64,000 nucleotides of DNA, from assembly GCA_036768485.1 (NCBI GenBank), contig JAVLUZ010000154.1:20535896-20599895 (forward strand), given 5' to 3'. Origin of the DNA: Mermis nigrescens. Taxonomy: Eukaryota > Nematoda > Enoplea > Mermithida > Mermithidae. The notes below the pieces were generated by a model. That model was not told where the DNA came from, searched no databases, and was given only the letters and a program-made list of their open reading frames with translations. The number at the start of each line of letters is the position of its first letter. The first letter of the stretch is position 1. This document shows positions 24,401 through 32,092 of the stretch, one piece after another. Both the position numbers and the translations under genes were made by a program.

Positions 24401-25963
24401 TCTGTTTTGTAGATTAGCCAATTTCAAGGTTTCTGACAATAAAAATACAAAAATTAATCAATACGGTACCTGAAAATTGTGAATATTTTACTGTTTTCAA
24501 GTACAATCCGCAGTCTTTTAATTAATAAATAGTCCTGAAAATTCGTCTCGCACAAAAATCAGATTCCAAAGGCAAAACTATTTTTAACGTTGAGACACAA
24601 TTTTGAATCTTTACAAAGACAAACCAACCAGAAACTTGCTAAATTTATACAAAACAATTTTTCCATATTCACAGCGATGTTCAAGTCAATACTTTTAACA
24701 ATCTTTTCCAGTCTTCTCCGCGGAAGCGACTACAGATCAGACATGCACGTGGCAAGTCTGAGGTCCAGCTAGACCCTTGCAGGATAAAAAACTGAACAAA
24801 TTAGATAAAATGCAGGTCTAAAGGGGACAAAAATCCATTTTTTGCAAATTTTTAAGGCTATTTTATCTCGAAAAAGCTCTTTGTTTGACTTAATTTTCGA
24901 TTAATTGTAACTCGTCTTTACACCAGTGACGAATCCAGGATTTTTTGACAGAGGGGTGGAAGCCCAAATTTTCCTAATAGCATGAAAAACTGTCCAAGAA
25001 TTTCGTCCGCTATGCTCAAAAATTAGTTTTTTGCCGTTTGATCCGAAAAAGATTTAAAAATTTTTGAACAATTTTATCGAAAAACGCAAAATTACATACT
25101 GCGAAAGTCGGCGCAAAGCGCAGGAAAAATTACTCGAAAAATCATTGTAAGGACCGAAATCTTTATTATGTACATCAACCGCTCTGCTGTCTGACGTGAA
25201 AATAAGGTTTTTAAAATGCCAAGAAAGTTAGGAAATGCCATTAATGCGTTCTACTCGGCTCGAAGAGTCCGAAAAATTCGAAAAATGATAAAAAAATGGA
25301 CCAAATCATCAAAAACTCTTTATTTTTCTCTTTTGCGCCCAGCTATTTTTTGACGGTAGAGGCGGCCGCCCCCGCCCTCTCTAAATCCGCCCTTGCTATA
25401 AATGATTACTTGAACTCTTACATGTAACGGCTTGAAATTTACGGGGTTCCCGCCATTCTTAAGGTGGGGGGTAATGACCTCGAATTTTTGGCTAAAACCG
25501 GCCCAAAAATTCGATGTTTTGAAAACTGAGGTTGCAAGAATTTTTTGGCTTTGGGGGAATGGGTGGGGGCGGCCGACTTGTGTGGGATCCCCTATCCCTC
25601 TCTTAAGTTTTTATTTGAACTGAAGTTTCCTTCTCCGTTTCCAACGCAGCTCCATCGCAAACTCAGCGTCGCGCAGCGCTCAAATCGCTGGATTTGAATA
25701 AATTGAACAACCTAAAGTCTGCTTCTAAATCTTTCGTCGGTGCGCAAAAACGTCGGAGCGTAAAGCATGCAGCAACTCGAAAATACGATTATTTGAAGCG
25801 GCGTCATGCGAACAAAATTCACGCATTGCACAAAATGGCTTTGAAGCAGCGACACTTGAGAGCGGATGATCGTGCAGAAGACGGCGCTAGTTCGAATAAT
25901 TCAATCGATATCGAGAGTGCTAAACGCACTAGACGCGCCGTTGTTCATTTTTCGCCCGTATGA
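3214..25963 (+). CDS. JADE: JADE-family PHD-finger protein, 9 exons
   Basis: Joined exons: 3214-3470, 6204-6310, 7289-7428, 8399-8686, 9893-10039, 14005-14205, 15012-15134, 23660-23945, 25650-25963. All junctions keep frame, giving about 620 residues and a TGA stop. The order matches JADE proteins, which scaffold the HBO1 (KAT7) histone acetyltransferase complex in the nucleus. An N-terminal block with ELFRTDLI and ITDPWRHDWNCGVQVPI comes first. PHD1 (about 163-207) has the Cys4-His-Cys3 ligands CDVC, CDNC, H188, C191, C204 and C207. A zinc knuckle follows (CLLCP...WVHVSCALW), then extended PHD2 from CSLC (about 272) to SYCLKH (319), then the JADE tail (YYWRLKKF, RRVQLLMFLRQNMEK, ARNLCYMIERREKLKR). 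The ATG is preceded in frame by TAG at 3205. The basic Lys/Arg-rich C-terminus (exon 9) has no recognised domain. The exon 5 donor is the least certain join. Confidence 0.9.
3687..4095 (+). repeat. LINE 3' tail between 34-bp direct repeats
   Basis: A segment in intron 1 is flanked by near-identical 34-base stretches at 3687-3720 and 4062-4095 (AAATAAAAACAGTA...CTTCATA...ATGACAG). Within it, about 3750-3842 (CCTTGCGACTTTTGTTTTACC, AATAAAGTATTAG with ATTAGT repeats) matches 63033-63106 and looks like the 3' end of a non-LTR element. Confidence 0.5.
4570..4640 (+). repeat. AT-rich (AAAT)n microsatellite
   Basis: A run of AAAT units followed by TATA-rich sequence inside JADE intron 1. The surrounding 4100-4880 is AT-rich with no gene evident. 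Confidence 0.6.
4890..5335 (+). repeat. Dispersed repeat S, copy 1
   Basis: Starts near GGGGGTATCCCCTTACCAGG and ends GACCTTGTGCATGTATGATAG. A second copy lies at 14265-14860 and an inverted 3' part at 17865-18062. Non-coding; probably a small non-autonomous transposon in intron 1. Confidence 0.5.
5454..6064 (+). mobile_element. hAT-like element R1, CAGGCCC ends
   Basis: Ends CAGGCCCATATCCAGG and, inverted, CATGGATACGGGCCTG. A perfect 8-bp duplication ACAACAAC flanks it (5446-5453, 6065-6072). Positions 5507-5757 are the right half of family A, so the element is chimeric. No transposase; non-autonomous. Confidence 0.8.
6204..6310 (+). CDS. JADE: JADE exon 2
   Basis: Acceptor ATTTTTAG, donor GTAAGCG. 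Takes up the two bases from exon 1 and leaves one. Encodes YDLDLLDEVWL, matching the YDLNDMDAAWLEL stretch of JADE. Confidence 0.85.
6450..6886 (+). mobile_element. hAT-like MITE A, copy 1
   Basis: 437 bp, ending ...TACAAAAAAAACACTG, with a perfect 8-bp duplication ACTGTAGA on both sides (6442-6449, 6887-6894). Carries the family's two GGCGC...GCGCC motifs and the subterminal TTTGTACATGTACAAA-type palindromes. Sits in JADE intron 2. Confidence 0.85.
7289..7428 (+). CDS. JADE: JADE exon 3
   Basis: Acceptor TGTTCTAG, donor GTAAAG, ending on a codon boundary. Encodes a helical Glu-rich stretch (FELAMEQLELAAHG), a polar linker and the first Cys pair of PHD1 (VCDVCRS). The open frame upstream of 7289 is intronic. 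Confidence 0.85.
7660..7945 (+). repeat. Dispersed repeat I, copy 1
   Basis: Begins near TGCACAGCATGACCAATCTG and ends near the inverted CGTGCATATCTG. Other copies at 38720-38985 and 52885-53306. Contains no gene. Confidence 0.5.
8150..8361 (+). repeat. Dispersed repeat J, copy 1
   Basis: G/C-homopolymer-rich element (CCCAAAGCC, GGGGGTCATTTACCCCC) ending in GAGCTGTTAT. Similar sequence at 25419-25605, 34481-34696, 55996-56190 and 59150-59350. Its end lies 37 bases before JADE exon 4. Confidence 0.5.
8399..8686 (+). CDS. JADE: JADE exon 4, PHD1 and zinc knuckle
   Basis: With the acceptor ATTTTAAG at 8391-8398 the joined PHD1 reads [21 protein letters not shown]. The 13 residues between the Cys pairs are exactly the JADE spacing. 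An alternative in-frame acceptor (TACAG, ending 8371) would add nine residues. The donor GTAAGT follows NLNNIP. The exon holds the remaining PHD1 ligands and the WVHVSCALWVPE knuckle. Confidence 0.9.
9250..9430 (+). repeat. Repeat T and partial MITE A ends
   Basis: 9255-9335 repeats the CGCCGGACAGTACC segment of 2145-2235 in inverted orientation. 9350-9420 resembles the right end of family A (GTACAAAG...ACCATCTTTGT...CCTTGTTAAAAAAACTGG). Degenerate. Confidence 0.45.
9893..10039 (+). CDS. JADE: JADE exon 5, PHD2
   Basis: Acceptor TGTACAG. Encodes ESRFALRCSLC...GACIQCNQKACRSAYHVTCAQKHG, the extended PHD2. The donor is set at GAG|GTTCGT, the only nearby site in the phase needed to read SYCLKH in the next exon. 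It drops about four residues relative to other JADEs, so the 3' edge is uncertain. A later in-phase GTAATC at about 10128 is the alternative. Confidence 0.75.
10295..10875 (+). mobile_element. hAT-like element R1, copy 2
   Basis: CAGGCCCGTATTCAGG at the left and CCTGAATACGGGCCTA at the right, flanked by a perfect 8-bp duplication TGTACAGC (10287-10294, 10876-10883). 581 bp. Contains GGCGCGAAGCGCC twice (about 10576 and 10680). Lies in JADE intron 5. Confidence 0.85.
11000..11775 (+). repeat. Dispersed repeat U, copy 1
   Basis: Ends CCCTGGATACAGGCCTG, like the R1 ends. Shares its internal order (ATTTTTGAAT..., TTTTGCTGCCTTTTTGAGA, CACTGGGAAGGTCAAAAATC) with 54640-55376. The left end is not resolved. 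No coding content seen between 11776 and 12620. Confidence 0.4.
12627..12878 (+). mobile_element. hAT-like MITE H, copy 1
   Basis: 252 bp from CATACGTGGGC to GCCCATGTGTG (inverted ends), with a perfect 8-bp duplication GTATACTT (12619-12626, 12879-12886). Confidence 0.8.
12937..13177 (+). mobile_element. hAT-like MITE H, copy 2
   Basis: 241 bp from CATAGATGGGC to GCCCATGTGAG. Flanks GTTGTATC and GTCGTATC agree at 7 of 8 bases. Starts only 59 bp after copy 1, in the same orientation. Confidence 0.75.
13692..13948 (-). mobile_element. MITE H, copy 3, inverted
   Basis: Reverse orientation: GCGTGGGGGGAG at the left, CTCGCTGCCCACGTATG at the right. Flanking CTCGTCAC and CTCATCAC agree at 7 of 8. 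The left end has about 15 extra bases, so the boundary is approximate. Confidence 0.6.
14005..14205 (+). CDS. JADE: JADE exon 6
   Basis: Acceptor TTTTTTAG, donor GTATGT, phase 0 at both ends. Begins SYCLKH, the last PHD2 ligands, and ends SVFYYWRLKKF, matching the FLYQYWKLKRK motif after PHD2. Confidence 0.85.
14265..14860 (+). repeat. Dispersed repeat S, copy 2
   Basis: Parallels 4890-5335 (GGTATCC...AGCATACC..., GTCAAACGATGTCTACAGTATAATTT, AACTCGGTTTA...AACTTTTGG) with an extra internal segment. Non-coding, in JADE intron 6. Confidence 0.5.
15012..15134 (+). CDS. JADE: JADE exon 7
   Basis: Acceptor CTTTACAG, donor GTAATG, phase 0 at both ends. Encodes RRVQLLMFLRQNMEK, equivalent to the FRRLQLFTHLRQDLE helix of JADE. 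Confidence 0.85.
15766..16621 (+). mobile_element. Element O, CCTGGGG subterminal repeats
   Basis: The left side, GGGGCTGTACCTGGCCTGG, is inverted at the right as GGTGCTGGGGCTGGACCTGG followed by TACAGCTC. The interior is AT-rich without an open frame of note. No clear target duplication. Confidence 0.45.
16985..17850 (+). mobile_element. Element N, CCGGTGCC subterminal repeats
   Basis: Left end GGTGCAACGGTGCCG with tandem GCCGGTGCC; right end GGCACCGGCGCCGGTGCC then CATCCCTA. The right terminus is TAGGGATG-type, as in element G. The left terminus is eroded. AT-rich interior. Confidence 0.45.
17865..18062 (-). repeat. Dispersed repeat S, inverted 3' part
   Basis: TCATGCACAAGGTCAAAAGT and GGTAAACCGAGTT are the inverse of the S element's right part. 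It ends where element F's duplication begins. Confidence 0.5.
18401..19442 (+). mobile_element. hAT-like element B, copy 1
   Basis: CAGTGGCGGATCTAGG at the left and AAATCCGCCCGTG at the right, flanked by a perfect 8-bp duplication TCCATAGT (18393-18400, 19443-19450). Contains GCGCGAAGCGCCGG and GGCGCGTAGCGCCGG. Lies inside F and is itself interrupted by MITE A. Confidence 0.85.
18835..19255 (-). mobile_element. hAT-like MITE A, copy 2, inside B
   Basis: 421 bp starting CAGTGTTTTTTTGTAC and ending AAAAAAACCGTG. Flanks CTTCCAGG and CTTCCGGG agree at 7 of 8 (18827-18834, 19256-19263). Innermost element of the nest. Confidence 0.85.
19803..19935 (+). repeat. MITE H, 3' part only
   Basis: AAAAATTGAATTCTGGGGGTATTC...CATACC...CCACGCATACGTGTG matches the right half of family H. 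The left half is missing and the piece abuts element F. Confidence 0.5.
20544..20988 (-). mobile_element. hAT-like MITE A, copy 3, inside C
   Basis: 445 bp with a perfect 8-bp duplication TGGGACAT (20536-20543, 20989-20996). Shows the complete family layout: terminal (A/C)AGTGTTTTTTTTGTAC, the TTTGTACATGTACAAA palindrome near each end, and two GGCGCG(A/G)AGCGCC motifs. Confidence 0.9.
21018..21093 (-). ncRNA. tRNA-like sequence with pol III boxes
   Basis: On the minus strand, TCCCGCA is followed by an A-box (TAGCTCAGTGG, 21076-21086), a TGCTT/AAGCA anticodon-like stem with loop GTAGTCG (which would read AGT), and a B-box (GAGTTCGATTCC, 21033-21044). A TTTTT terminator sits at about 21018-21022. 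The acceptor and D stems do not pair well, so this is a tRNA pseudogene or SINE head rather than a working tRNA. Confidence 0.5.
21781..22472 (+). mobile_element. hAT-like MITE A, copy 4, enlarged, inside C
   Basis: 692 bp from CAGTGTTTTTTTGTAC to AAAAAAACACTG. Flanks ATACACAG and GTACACAG agree at 7 of 8. Longer than other copies because part of the body, including a GGCGCTTCGCGCC motif, is repeated internally. Confidence 0.85.
23283..23402 (-). repeat. Orphan hAT-like end with ACCCGC units
   Basis: CCCGCCACCCGTACCCGC, then repeated GCACCCGCTA, ending GCATCCCTA. This resembles the TAGGGATG termini of elements E and G but with its own repeat unit. No matching left end was found, so it is probably truncated. 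22942-23280 holds nothing else recognised. Confidence 0.45.
23660..23945 (+). CDS. JADE: JADE exon 8
   Basis: Acceptor CCACTTCAG after an 8.5-kb intron. Begins ARNLCYMIERREKLKR, matching RNLTYMVTRREKIKR. The donor GTGAGC after CCTA leaves one base, which fits the next exon exactly. The 3' half (FRRDSAINGVM...) resembles the weakly conserved AFFRKQMG region of JADE. Confidence 0.85.
24290..24480 (-). repeat. Degenerate MITE A-related segment
   Basis: CATTTTGTACATGTACATAAG and the sequence after it (AATAGGGTGCAG..., TTCAAGGTTTCTGACAATAAAAAT) follow family A's right half in inverse, heavily diverged. Lies in JADE intron 8. Confidence 0.35.
24925..25396 (+). mobile_element. Element B-related, shortened
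   Basis: CAGTGACGAATCCAGG at the left, CTAAATCCGCCCTTG at the right. The interior has GGCGCAAAGCGC and GCGGCCGCCCCCGCC, as in B. Flanks do not match, so the ends are eroded. 471 bp. Confidence 0.6.
25419..25605 (-). repeat. Dispersed repeat J, copy 2
   Basis: ACATGTAACGGCTTGAAATTT, GGGGTAATGACCTC and GGCGGCCGACTTGTG match other J copies. Ends about 45 bases before JADE exon 9. Confidence 0.45.
25650..25963 (+). CDS. JADE: JADE exon 9, C-terminus
   Basis: Acceptor CCAACGCAG; two leading bases complete the split codon. Encodes a very basic tail (RRAALKSLDLNKLNN, QKRRSVKHAATRKYDYLKRR) ending FSPV and TGA. No domain recognised. The GTATGA at the stop could also act as a donor, so a further exon is not excluded. 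Confidence 0.7.
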
Positions 25964-26149
25964 ATTCGTCTTTTTTCAATTTTTATGCTCATGCGGGTTT
26001 GAGAAACTTTTGTAGGACTTCGTACTTGCACACCTTTCTAGTTCTTATATTGCATCACGATTCACAACCACACGTTGGCATGAGGGGCAGAAGTTGAAAA
26101 ACCCCTGCAGATTACGGTAGACCTTCAAAATTCTATTTTTGGTAACATT

Positions 26150-26565
26150 TTTGGCGATTTCACCCAACCAGATAGACCCCCACAATTTTCTCGCTGCCCA
26201 TGTATATGATCAAAACCATACACGATGTTGGCGAGAATTTCTCCCCGGGAATATTTCCACTCCCTTTCCCCAAAATTCGCGATTTTGCAGAAGTTTCCAA
26301 AAAATTCGTAGAAAACGCACTGTTGCGTTTTTAGCTGTCTGTTTGCTCAAAAGTGGCAAAGGTACTCATTTTTCAGCTATATTTTCTTCGATTTATTCGA
26401 ATTTTTTCGATTTTTTCAAAATTTTTCTTGTCTTCATACTTTAGAAAGATGGATCATCGATAGAAAGAATGATATTTTTGACGGGTATCCACCATTTTTG
26501 AGCCCAAAAAGGCACTTCATAATTTCATTCCCCCCAGAATTCTATGCTGTGAATGTCTGATCACA
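26150..26565 (-). repeat. Dispersed repeat V, copy 1
   Basis: Begins near a family H fragment (ACAATTTTCTCGCTGCCCATG) and continues through CCCCAAAATTCGCGATTTTGC to CCCCCAGAATTCTATGCTGTG. Further copies at 36830-37230, 40178-44010 (interrupted) and 51700-52075. Confidence 0.4.
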
Positions 26566-26569
26566 AGTG

Positions 26570-28025
26570 AATGAAATTCAGCTTGTCCCATTAATTTCTT
26601 CATATTTTGCGCAGTTTCAATCTGAATATTAAATTTTACTTTTTAAAAAGATGTGTACATGTTTTATCTTTATTTTTCTCTTCTGATCTCTGTTTAAAAA
26701 AGCCGAAAATCGACGCAAGTGACATCAGTAATGTGGTTTAAGGGTCTTGGCGTTCTTCGTCAAAACGGAGAGGGAAGCGGAGTTTTGGGGGAAGGCTTCA
26801 TCCAAAGTCGGTCGTTCTCCACTACTCCCAAAATTGGAATTCCCTTCCCGATTTTTTTGAAAAGCTTTTCTTTTTACGCTATTTTACGTGTTTTTTGCCA
26901 TTTTTAACCAACAATAAAAGGTCGCTTCACTACCCTTTTCTTCCGTAAAATGGCCAACTAGCTCTCAGCACCCCACCCAATATTTAGAGTCTTTACATGT
27001 TCGTAGTGTTATCACAAGAAAATCATTAGAACAGCCAAAAAATTTTTGGGCATAGAATGTACGACCAAAATTATTTTGATTTTGAGAAAACGTGAAAACT
27101 GTATATCTTTTTGATTAAATGAGGTCGTTAAAAAGGTAGGAAATAAAGAAGAATATGTAGGTGTATAAGTACCTGTTTCAGGAGCTTAGGAGGAACAAAC
27201 AGCCCAACTGGACTTCTCGTTAGGCGCATATAAGTACATTATTATGGCCTGCTTTTGACAGAGTATTGCGTCATATAGCCTTTTCAGTGAGCAGTGCTTG
27301 TGCATTACAAACTGGCTTCCTTAAAACGACGATCTTGAAATTAATAAAATCTGTTTTAGTCAAAGTATATTGCAAAGTCAGTGAAAACAGGTAAAATACA
27401 AATAAGAACGATACAATATGATAAAAAATGATCATTGTTCTCCTGGCGTTGGGTACTGCATTGCTAGAATCTGACTTTATAGCTTCTGGTTAGGTAGTGT
27501 TTTATCCTATTTACCTATTTGCTTAGTTGATCATCCAAATGGCTGACTTCATAGCGTTGTCTAGCGTAATGAGGATTTGCATATGATGAACAATGTATTG
27601 GTTTGTTTGTACATGTCTCTTGAAACATCTTCCTTATAGGTCAGTAAAAAATTTTGACCTTGTTAAGACTACGCGGGTTGAACTTTCTGTTTACTTATTT
27701 AAGCGCGATCTATATATGCCCTTAAAATATTTTGTGCTGATAAATGGCACGTTTACCTGCTTAAGGTTTTCATTGATAAATATATATCAAAGTACAAATG
27801 TGTATTTTCCCTTTGAAAGAAGCCATTTTTTAAGCAGTGAATTCGTATCATTTGGTGCTACTCTTTGTACGTAATACTAGTGTCTTAGACGTGCAAACTT
27901 CTGAGTAGGACTAGCGGATAGTTATTTAGTTTATATGACATTACTGTTCATCTCGGACGCTTCATTTTGCGTACATTTATACCGTTCATGTACATACTGT
28001 ATACATATGCTTATACCTATTACTG
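26570..28025. other. Intergenic, nothing recognised
   Basis: AT-rich. No open frame with protein-like composition, no tRNA and no clear repeat end, apart from a degenerate V/J-like stretch around 26740-26900. Confidence 0.5.
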
Positions 28026-28031
28026 GCGTAG

Positions 28032-28156
28032 CGATCATACATGGGCAACAATCAAAGTCTGGGGGTCAGATGGGGCCAAATTAGTAAAAATAGCACCAAA
28101 AATTTATTTCTGGAGGATCATATTCTGGGGATGTAAACCCCCCTCTACGCCCATGT
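28032..28156 (+). mobile_element. MITE H, shortened copy
   Basis: CATACATGGGCAACAATC at the left and CTACGCCCATGTTCG at the right; the internal part is deleted. Flanks do not form a convincing duplication. Confidence 0.55.
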
Positions 28157-28915
28157 TCGGCGGTGACTGCTTATTGCATGTCGTCTGTTCAAGTCGTTAT
28201 TTGTGCTGACTTTGGAAAGTCTTTTTCGCCCGGATTACTGATTTGAAATTGTATTTTGTTGTTCGAGTATTATTACTTAACTGTTTTAATTCTTTCATTT
28301 CGATTCATTTTTGTTGAAAAAATGTGTTAGAAGATCAAGTTGAAATAATAAACACGTGTACCTGATTTTAATCGCCTCTATTGCTTTAGGCAGAATGACA
28401 TGCTCGGTGAATCTTACGTGGCTGGTTTGTTCACCAGTGTGTTTGATTTGATTCGATAGAAAAATCTCTGTCTATCGGAATTTGGACTTCTTATTTTTGG
28501 GTTTGAATTATCAAAAATTGTTGAATGCAAAAAATTTCTGTTGAAGCAAGTTTTGTAGAATACAAACGGAATTAAATTAAAGTGCAAGATGATGAAAACT
28601 CAAAAAACTCACTAGAACAATGGGATTGACAGGTCTGAATCTAAAAACAATAGGCAGCAGAAGAAAGACGCTTGCTACATGGCTATTTTAACAAAAAACA
28701 GATTGACGTTATGAGTTGAGAAGTTGAACTCGGCACTCCAGAGACCAATGATCAGTGGGAAGCAATCGAACCTAAAATTAATTTCTGGTAACAACGTTAA
28801 ATGGTTATGTAGAAGCTATGACTAGTTTTACGACCCGAACTCTGGTTCAAACACCCATGACAGTACGTTTTCCCCATCAGGCACATGCCAATGACGAGTC
28901 GCGATAGACTATAAC

Positions 28916-29153
28916 CATAGGCGGGCAGCACCAGAATTCTAGGGGGGTGGGGGTGAAAAAGTTTCAAAGGTAAAAAACTGGTCTTAGAAGTGGTCGTATG
29001 GTGAAAAAACCATTTTTCGACGTTTCTCATCGAGCACTATCCAATGGCATCAAAAAAATCGCTAAAAGCCAAACAAAAATTCTAAAATTGGGGGGTATTC
29101 CAACTTCTGAGGGGTGCATACCCCCAGACACCCACCCCCCATCATCACGTGTG
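28916..29153 (+). mobile_element. hAT-like MITE H, copy 5
   Basis: 238 bp from CATAGGCGGGC to CATCACGTGTG, with a perfect 8-bp duplication ACTATAAC (28908-28915, 29154-29161). The remainder, 29162-29820, is unannotated intergenic sequence. Confidence 0.8.
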
Positions 29154-29827
29154 ACTATAACCTATCACGCTCACTAGATGCACGCCAACCGATCGAGCCA
29201 TTTATTTGAGTTCTCTTGGCTGCAGCAGATGGGCACTGTAGCGCCTTATTGATGGCGCTGCAGTCGGCTGATAAAATTCAATCATGGTTCAACCCGTGGG
29301 TTTTATGTTCCAAGTGGCCATAAAATTTATATGCAAATAAGTTTACACCTTTCACTAACGAATCTCATATCTGCATTGAGGCAAGCATTTTTCACACCGA
29401 TCAAGTTTAATTGATGTATACTGTTCAGGCAAGTATAACTATGTGCCAAAAATTTGTTTCTAGGAGAAAGGTTCTACAGAAGACATCGAAATCGGTTAAC
29501 ACTGACACACTTGATATGATCTGAAGTGCAAGTTATATTTTGCTCTTGAATACGCTGAGAAAGTTTGTTACTATGCATAGGAAGGCATTCATTTTTTCTT
29601 TGTTCTCATAATCCGCCGCATTCTTCTGGTTCACATCTGCGTTGGGGTGTATTGGCATAGCCAGGAGGATCATTCCACCTAGAAGACTTTTAAGAGTCCC
29701 AGAAAACGAGCTATGCGCTTATATGACACTAATCTGTGACGATATTTCGAGGATGAAATCAAAAAGTCCGCCTATTTCTTCTATTCCCTAATAAAACAAT
29801 ACGAAAGCTTATTGTCAGACACACGCA

Positions 29828-30200
29828 CAGGCCCATATACAGGGGGAGCACGTGCTTCCTTCCCCAAAATGGAATTTAAGAATGATTTGTTCTTCAACTC
29901 TACCTTTGCTTTTTTAGCAAAAATTCTAAAAATTTTCGGCTCTTCGCGCCGAATTAGTCCCAAACGCGCGGTCAAAACCTCCTTATTCAATCTTTATACA
30001 ATCTAAAGCATATTTTGCGTATATGTCTTCTGTTTTTCGCAGGTTTTAGGCAGAAAATGAGATCCGTGCAAGAAGCGAGAATGATAGACATTCTTTGGTG
30101 ATAATAAAGAATTTTAGTGATGACAGTTTGCAAAATTTTCAGTTGCTTCTGCCCCGACCCCGTTAGGGGTCGCTTGAGCGCGCCACCCCAGACCCCCAGG
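29828..30200 (-). repeat. R1-related element, degraded
   Basis: Left end CAGGCCCATATACAGGG. 30003-30070 is the inverse of 5800-5875 in the first R1 copy. A GGCTCTTCGCGCC variant lies near 29938. The right end is not found and an unrelated repeat starts near 30200. Confidence 0.5.
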
Positions 30201-30545
30201 CATTCCTACGTTTGGCTGACACCTACCTTTTGTGTGTGCGCTTAGTTTGCTAGCAGTAAGCGTATATAGAAGCGCTTAGTCGCGGTTTTCCTAGGTTTTC
30301 GGATGCGCTGATTTTATCGGTGACATTTTTAGAAAGCTGCTGCTTGTAATGTTGGACTCAAATTGTGGACTACTTGATTCAAAATCCGACGTCTTCACCA
30401 ATCGATGAAGACCGGTTCATTTCGATATTCGATGAAGCTTTATGGGCACTTATGCAGTTTACTGCCTATCGAATTTTTCTATCTTTTTTAACATTAGTGT
30501 ATTTTTGACGTCCGCGGCTTTGCTTCTAATATACTTAGGCTTAGG

Positions 30546-30757
30546 CTTAGTATATCTGAAAAGGTGTTTTAAGCTGCTTAGGTCGAGGTCGCTCCCGCTC
30601 AGGTCAATGTATAGATGCTTAGGTCGATGTCTTAGTATATCTGAAAAGGTGTTTTAAGCTGCTTAGGTCGAGGTCGCTCCCGCTCAGGTCAATGTATAGA
30701 TGCTTAGGTCGATGTATAGATGCTTAGGTCTATGTATAGATGCTTAGGTCGATGTAT
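30546..30757 (+). repeat. 85-bp duplicate and 20-bp tandem repeat
   Basis: Two adjacent 85-base copies (30546-30630, 30631-30715), then 20-base units of the form GATGTATAGATGCTTAGGTC (from 30691). The same units recur inverted at 63109-63180 and 63730-63835. Confidence 0.85.
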
Positions 30758-30821
30758 CGACAATAAACCATTGACTTATGCATTATATTTCTGTTATATT
30801 TTCGTTAGAAACTCATATTTA

Positions 30822-30895
30822 GGCGGCGTGGCGCAGTGGTAAACGCGTGGCTTTCTAGAGCGAAAAGTCTGAGGATCGAAACCCAGCAGCAGCAA
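30822..30895 (+). ncRNA. tRNA-like sequence inside element L
   Basis: A-box TGGCGCAGTGG (30829-30839) and B-box-like GGATCGAAACC (30873-30883) at tRNA-like spacing. The T arm partly pairs (CTGAG/CCCAG). The acceptor and anticodon stems do not, so it is tRNA-derived, not a tRNA. It could give element L an internal pol III promoter. Confidence 0.5.
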
Positions 30896-31061
30896 GTTAT
30901 TTCTCTTTCAAATGGAGTCGTTCAAATAGAGTCTGTATATAACCTAATGTTATATATACCCTTATGTTAAAAAAGATAGAAAAATTCGATAGGCAGTAAA
31001 CTGCATAAGCACCGCTTTATGAATTACTCTTTGTATTATTACTGATCAGAGAAGTATGTAG

Positions 31062-32092
31062 GATTCTGGGATTGCTTGAGAATTCAGATTGGTGTGAGAC
31101 ATGGGCTAAGCCTACGGCAAAAATGGAGCAAAAATGGCTCCGCTCGCTTCGCAGTTTTTGCCCCATTTATTTCAGGTTTAGCCCATGCGCTGGCACCAGT
31201 GTGAACGCACATAACTAAGCCTAGGCCTTTGACCTTGGTAACAACAACCCAGTGGATGTCTAGGACCATTTCCTGGGTTTAGGAATTCAGATTGGTGTCA
31301 GCACCATGCTTCCACAGCTTTTCAGACATAATACAAATTACAAATTTTATTCGCTGATCCGACAACAAACCAAGTAACACTAATACATTAACAAGTAACG
31401 AGAAAAAAAAGATGAAATATAAACATACACAGAAGGACAAGTCAATAAAATACATAAATAGTCGAGGAAAGCGGGATAACGTAAAGGTTTTACTTTTACA
31501 TGGTTTTAATCGCTTATTCGCTGATTTATATGCCTTAAAAATGTCACCGATGAAATCAGCGCATTTGAAAACCTAGTAAAACCGCTACCAATCGCATTTA
31601 CATACGCTTGCTGCTAGCCAACTAACCGCATACACGAAAAGTAGGTGTCAACCAAACGTAGGAATGCCCCTATTGTGTGTGCGCTTAGTTTGCTAGCAAT
31701 AAGTTTGTGTATAAGCGATTGGTCGCAGTTTTCCAATGTCTTCAAATGCTCTGATTCCATCAGTGACATTTTTGAAGTCCAAAGTCTATCACGTAAGCGA
31801 GTAAAACCATCAGCATGATGAAAAATATAATGTCTGGACAGCTGTAGAAGCAGTGTGCTGGCACCCACCCGAATCCCTAAGCCTAGCAGATGGTTCTAAA
31901 CATTCACTGGGTTGTTACCAATGTCTTAGGCTTAGGCTTAGTTATATGCATTCACATCGAGTTCTAGCGCATGGGCTAAGCCTGAGATAAATGGGGCGAA
32001 AATTGCTAAGCGAGCGGAGCAATTTTAGCCCCATTTATGCTTTAGGTTTAGCCCATGTCTGGCACCAATCTGGATTCTCAAGCAATCCCAGA
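31062..32092 (+). repeat. Foldback element K, long inverted arms
   Basis: Left arm 31062-31260 and right arm 31895-32092 are inverted copies (TTCTGGGATTGCTTGAGAA... with its complement at the right edge). Each arm carries its own internal hairpin with a CCGCTCGCTTCGC-type apex. Between them, 31540-31775 repeats and inverts 30200-30340. Confidence 0.7.

Larger units (their letters stand above)
30445..31013 (+). mobile_element. hAT-like element L with tandem repeats and tRNA-like core
   Basis: 569 bp with inverted ends of about 50 bp (GGCACTTATGCAGTTTACTG...). A perfect 8-bp duplication GCTTTATG flanks it (30437-30444, 31014-31021). The interior holds an 85-bp unit in two copies, a 20-bp satellite and a sequence with pol III A and B boxes. 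The ends resemble those of element M. Confidence 0.85.
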
